From positions 496,001 to 560,000 of the forward strand of contig JBLWSY010000001.1 in NCBI GenBank assembly GCA_048270425.1: a stretch of 64,000 nt of DNA, read 5' to 3'. The position numbers and the translations under genes are program-made. The notes beneath the pieces were generated by a model that searched no databases, was not told the DNA's origin, and saw nothing but the letters and a program-made list of their open reading frames with translations. The number at the start of each line of letters is the position of its first letter. The first letter of the stretch is position 1. Origin of the DNA: Oceanospirillum sp048270425. GTDB lineage: Bacteria > Pseudomonadota > Gammaproteobacteria > Pseudomonadales > Halomonadaceae. Positions 60,734 through 64,000 of this stretch are shown piece by piece.

Positions 60734-63700
60734 ATGAAGCTACTAAAGGCACACTGGTCCCGTTTATCTCTCAAATCCATGATGACCTGGATTTTCACGG
60801 CCATCTTTGCGCTCTCGCTTACTTATGCCGGAGTCACTTTCTGGTTAACTCTGCAGAACAATCTCAATCGTGCGGCGTCGGTAAAAGAATCCCGGATTCT
60901 GGCGGATTTTGAAAAGCTCAATACCGAGGTTCTGCGTGCCGAGTTGCAGATCCTGCAACTTACTCAACCGCAGGATAACTCTGACAGAAGGCGTCTGATT
61001 GCCGAGCTGACCCAGGAAATATCCCGCATCGACAAGTTGCTTATCAAGATTGAGCCGGATATTCAGGCGGATGTTCGGGCTACTTTTAACAGCTTCAATC
61101 AGCAATTTAATCTCTACCGTCAGCAAATGGCTCAGTTTCTTGCCTTAGCGGATCAGAACCGTATCGCTGAAGCCCGTGCTCTGTTCAGCAAGCCTTTGGG
61201 TATAAGGATGTACATTCGTCAGCTGGATGAACTCCTTAATCAGCTGAAAAAACGCCAGTCTTCAATCAGTGAAAACCTGACTGTTTCCGCTCAGACATCT
61301 CACCAGAACGCCCAGATTATTATCTCCGGCCTTTTTATCATCATGATGCTGACCGGCTACGTTTTCTCGCGTATTACCATCCGTGGCGTACGTAAGCCCC
61401 TTAGGGTTGTTGGTCGGGCGCTGGAATCGCTGCTGCAGCGGGGAGAAAAATCCCTGCCGGATAAAACACAGTTTCCCGATGAGATTGGGCAATTGTTAAG
61501 CCATGCGGAGTATCTGAAAGCGGAACTGCACGAGATTGAGAACCAACGCTGGATTAAAACCCATATTTCCGAAATCAGCACTCAGTTACAACAACTGGAA
61601 GATGTGCGTGAACTGTCTCAGCTTTTTCTGAAGCGCCTGGCGCCTCTGGTTCACCTAGGTCAGGGTGTGTTTTATCTGTTTGACAGTGATGCCCAGCAGC
61701 TCCAGCTGATCGGTGGCTATGCTTTTAAAGAGCGTAAACAGCTCAACACCCGCATTAAGCCGGGGGAAGGGCTGGTGGGACAGTGCGCGTTGGAGCGCGA
61801 GAGTATTATTATCACCAATCCGCCGGAAGACTATCTGACCATCAGCTCAGGTCTGGGGGAGAGCAAACCCGCCAATATCGCTGTTTATCCGGTCACTCAC
61901 AATGACCGCCTGTTGGCGGTTATCGAACTGGCCAGCTTTGTGCGCTTCGGACCGGTAGAACAATCTTTTCTGGAAGGTCTGATGCCGATTCTGGCGATGA
62001 ATCTGGAAATTCTGGAGCGTAGTCAAAAAACCCGTCAGCTGCTGGAAGAGAGTCAATATCAGGCCGATAAGATGGAGCGTCAGGCCGCGCAGCTGGAAGA
62101 ACAAACTGTTGAGATGGAAGCTCAGCAACGTGAAATTAAAGCCGCAGAAGAGCGCAGCCGCCAGATTCTTGAAGCAGTGAAAAGCGGTATTGTGGGCTTA
62201 GACTGCGATGGCAATATCACCTTTGCCAACCCGGCTGCCTATGAAAGTCTTGGCTACGATGAGGCCGAGTTTTTGGGGCAATCCTTCAGCCAATTGCTGC
62301 AATATTCTGATGCTGATGGTCAGGCCCAATCTGAAAGCGATACCGCTATCTTCAGGACAACTCAGGATGGCGAACCCCGCAGCAGTGATAACGAAGTACT
62401 CTGGTCCAAGGCACAAAAGGCACTGCCTGTGGAGTATTCCGCAAGCCCTGTCTTTACCAATAACCGTCTGACCGGGGCCGTTGTCGTCTATCGGGATATT
62501 ACCGAGCGCAAAGCCGCCGAGCAGGCGCTGGAAAGAGCCGCATCAGAACAGAACGCTATTCTGGAATCTGCCACTATGGCCATTGTCTTACTGAAAGATC
62601 GCGTGGTTCAGCGCGCTAATGGCAAGCTGTCAGAGATCTTTGAGCGTCCGATGGAAGAACTGATCGGCAAGAGCACCCGCCAGTGGTACCCATCCGATGA
62701 GGTGTACCAACGTATCGGTGAATTTGCTTATGGGGAGCTTGCTAAAGGCAAGGTGCACCAGGAAGAAGTTCAGATGGTCAAGGCGGACGGAACACTCTTC
62801 TGGTGTCATTTAAGCGGCAGAATGCGTGATATGAATGACTTCTCACAAGGCACCGTCTGGATGCTGGAGGACGTTACCGAGCGCAAAGAATCTGAAGAAA
62901 AGGTTAACGCCTACTTTGAAAACTCCAGTGATGGCCTGCTGGTACTCAGCCCTGATAAAGGCTTTATCCATGCCAATAAAAGAGCAGCGGATATTTTCGG
63001 CTTTAAAGCGGTTGATGACCTGCTTAAATGTGGCCCCGTGGATCTGTCGCCTAAATACCAGCCTGACGGAGTTGAATCCGAGGCCAAGGCTGCCGAGTAC
63101 ATGCAATTAGCTCTTTCTCAGGAAGATTCTTTCCAGTTTGATTGGCTGCACCTTACCCAGAAAGGCCAGGAGATCCCTTGCGAAATCACTTTGGTGCCGA
63201 TCACCTTAAAAAGTAAACCCGCGCTGATTGTCAGTATCAGGGATATTGCCGACCGTAAAGCCGCTGAGCTGGAAATGCTGAAGGCCAAAGAGCTGGCGGA
63301 AGAGGCAACTCAGGCAAAAAGTGATTTTCTGGCCAACATGAGTCACGAGATACGCACACCGATGAATGCCATCATTGGTATGTCCCACCTGGCGCTGCAG
63401 ACCCCTCTGGATAACCAGCAACGCAACTACGTTGAAAAGGTTCATCGTGCCGGAGAAAACCTGCTGGGCATCATTAATGAGATTTTGGACTTTTCTAAAA
63501 TCGAAGCGGGCAAGATGACCCTCGAAGAAACCGAGTTTCACCTGGATGATGTGATGGATCATCTGGCTAACCTGCTGGCGATCAAAACAGAAGAGAAGGG
63601 GCTGGAGCTGCTTTTCAGTACGCCGCCGGAACTGCCATCAGCACTGATTGGCGATCCACTGAAGCTGGGCCAGATTCTGACTAATCTTGCTAATAACGCC

Positions 63701-64000
63701 GTTAAATTTACCGAAACCGGCGAGGTCGTTATCAGCATTACCGAGCATGAAATTCATAACGATACTGTTGAACTTCAGTTTGAGGTAAAAGATACCGGCA
63801 TCGGTATGACCGAGGAACAGCTGGGCAAACTCTTTAAAAGCTTCAGTCAGGCGGATGCGTCTACCACGCGCAAATACGGCGGCACCGGCCTGGGGCTGGT
63901 GATTTCTAAAAAACTGGTTGAGCTGATGGATGGCGAAATCTGGGTAGAGAGCGAATACGGTAAGGGAACCCGATTCTGTTTTACCGCACGCTTTAAGCTG
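60734..64000 (+). CDS. Multi-PAS sensor histidine kinase, BarA/hybrid type (3' partial)
   Basis: 1089 codons are visible and the frame is open at the right edge. Membrane helix about 17-39, periplasmic four-helix-type sensor (about 40-190), second membrane helix (about 195-217), HAMP-like segment, GAF domain (about 290-430), coiled coil (430-475), three PAS domains each ending in an R/EDITERK-type motif (about 475-600, 605-725, 725-845), HisKA with phosphoacceptor His in NMSHEIRTPMNAIIGM near 871, and HATPase (NLANNAVKFTETGE, DTGIGM, YGGTGLGLVISKKLVELM). Receiver and Hpt domains would follow outside the window. Start ATG at 60734, with AGGAC upstream. Signal unknown. Confidence 0.9.
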   Translation, partial: MKLLKAHWSRLSLKSMMTWIFTAIFALSLTYAGVTFWLTLQNNLNRAASVKESRILADFEKLNTEVLRAELQILQLTQPQDNSDRRRLIAELTQEISRIDKLLIKIEPDIQADVRATFNSFNQQFNLYRQQMAQFLALADQNRIAEARALFSKPLGIRMYIRQLDELLNQLKKRQSSISENLTVSAQTSHQNAQIIISGLFIIMMLTGYVFSRITIRGVRKPLRVVGRALESLLQRGEKSLPDKTQFPDEIGQLLSHAEYLKAELHEIENQRWIKTHISEISTQLQQLEDVRELSQLFLKRLAPLVHLGQGVFYLFDSDAQQLQLIGGYAFKERKQLNTRIKPGEGLVGQCALERESIIITNPPEDYLTISSGLGESKPANIAVYPVTHNDRLLAVIELASFVRFGPVEQSFLEGLMPILAMNLEILERSQKTRQLLEESQYQADKMERQAAQLEEQTVEMEAQQREIKAAEERSRQILEAVKSGIVGLDCDGNITFANPAAYESLGYDEAEFLGQSFSQLLQYSDADGQAQSESDTAIFRTTQDGEPRSSDNEVLWSKAQKALPVEYSASPVFTNNRLTGAVVVYRDITERKAAEQALERAASEQNAILESATMAIVLLKDRVVQRANGKLSEIFERPMEELIGKSTRQWYPSDEVYQRIGEFAYGELAKGKVHQEEVQMVKADGTLFWCHLSGRMRDMNDFSQGTVWMLEDVTERKESEEKVNAYFENSSDGLLVLSPDKGFIHANKRAADIFGFKAVDDLLKCGPVDLSPKYQPDGVESEAKAAEYMQLALSQEDSFQFDWLHLTQKGQEIPCEITLVPITLKSKPALIVSIRDIADRKAAELEMLKAKELAEEATQAKSDFLANMSHEIRTPMNAIIGMSHLALQTPLDNQQRNYVEKVHRAGENLLGIINEILDFSKIEAGKMTLEETEFHLDDVMDHLANLLAIKTEEKGLELLFSTPPELPSALIGDPLKLGQILTNLANNAVKFTETGEVVISITEHEIHNDTVELQFEVKDTGIGMTEEQLGKLFKSFSQADASTTRKYGGTGLGLVISKKLVELMDGEIWVESEYGKGTRFCFTARFKL

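Overview
The window looks like a chromosomal segment of a marine gammaproteobacterium, probably Oceanospirillales (Oceanospirillaceae-like). The basis is general protein character (ycjXF, tsdBA, RAYT/REP elements, PhnR-type regulator), moderate GC, tight operons with ATGA overlaps, and no sign of plasmid or phage backbone. No rRNA, tRNA or CRISPR array was seen.

Layout. (1) 1-5.3 kb is an AT-rich accessory/defence patch. It holds an MntA/HepT-type nucleotidyltransferase-HEPN pair whose HEPN partner has lost its catalytic His, a decayed membrane gene, three small unknown genes, and a three-gene cassette of a two-TM protein, an AAA ATPase and an HNH nuclease (Septu PtuAB-like). (2) 5.3-11.6 kb is a PhnR-like GntR regulator divergent from an ABC importer operon that also encodes an alkaline-phosphatase-superfamily hydrolase and a HAD phosphatase, probably for phosphonate or organophosphate uptake. 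(3) 11.6-23.9 kb is the most striking region. A leftward operon of dihydropyrimidinase, NCS1 permease and beta-ureidopropionase-like amidohydrolase is next to a RutR-like TetR regulator. A rightward operon follows with a complete coenzyme F420 biosynthesis set (cofG, cofH, cofD, cofC, cofE), an F420:NADP oxidoreductase and an F420-dependent LLM oxidoreductase. The usual first enzyme of reductive pyrimidine catabolism (dihydropyrimidine dehydrogenase) is absent. Near-identical 14-bp palindromes lie in front of both operons. I infer an F420H2-dependent reductive uracil/thymine pathway.

(4) 23.9-35 kb has a polyamine/amine theme: an overlapping response regulator/sensor kinase/Tat-exported PotD-like binding protein operon, a nitrilase-family amidase with an APC permease, an RtcB2-PrfH RNA/ribosome repair operon, a LuxR regulator, a PotF-like binding protein and N-carbamoylputrescine amidase. 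(5) 35-46.4 kb holds a CAP-domain lipoprotein, a MobA-like aromatic hydroxylase, a TtrSR-like two-component system convergent with a thiosulfate dehydrogenase operon (tsdB-tsdA), a periplasmic binding protein, gamma-glutamyltransferase and a polysaccharide deacetylase. (6) 46.5-60.3 kb holds ycjX-ycjF, a REP-associated transposase with REP elements, a complete type I restriction-modification system (hsdR, hsdM, hsdS), a REP cluster with a roughly 127-bp tandem array, an XPD-like helicase with an N-terminal nuclease motif, and a small conserved gene. (7) From 60.7 kb a large hybrid-type sensor kinase runs off the right edge.

All functions are inferred from reading the sequence and remembered family features. 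No search was run.
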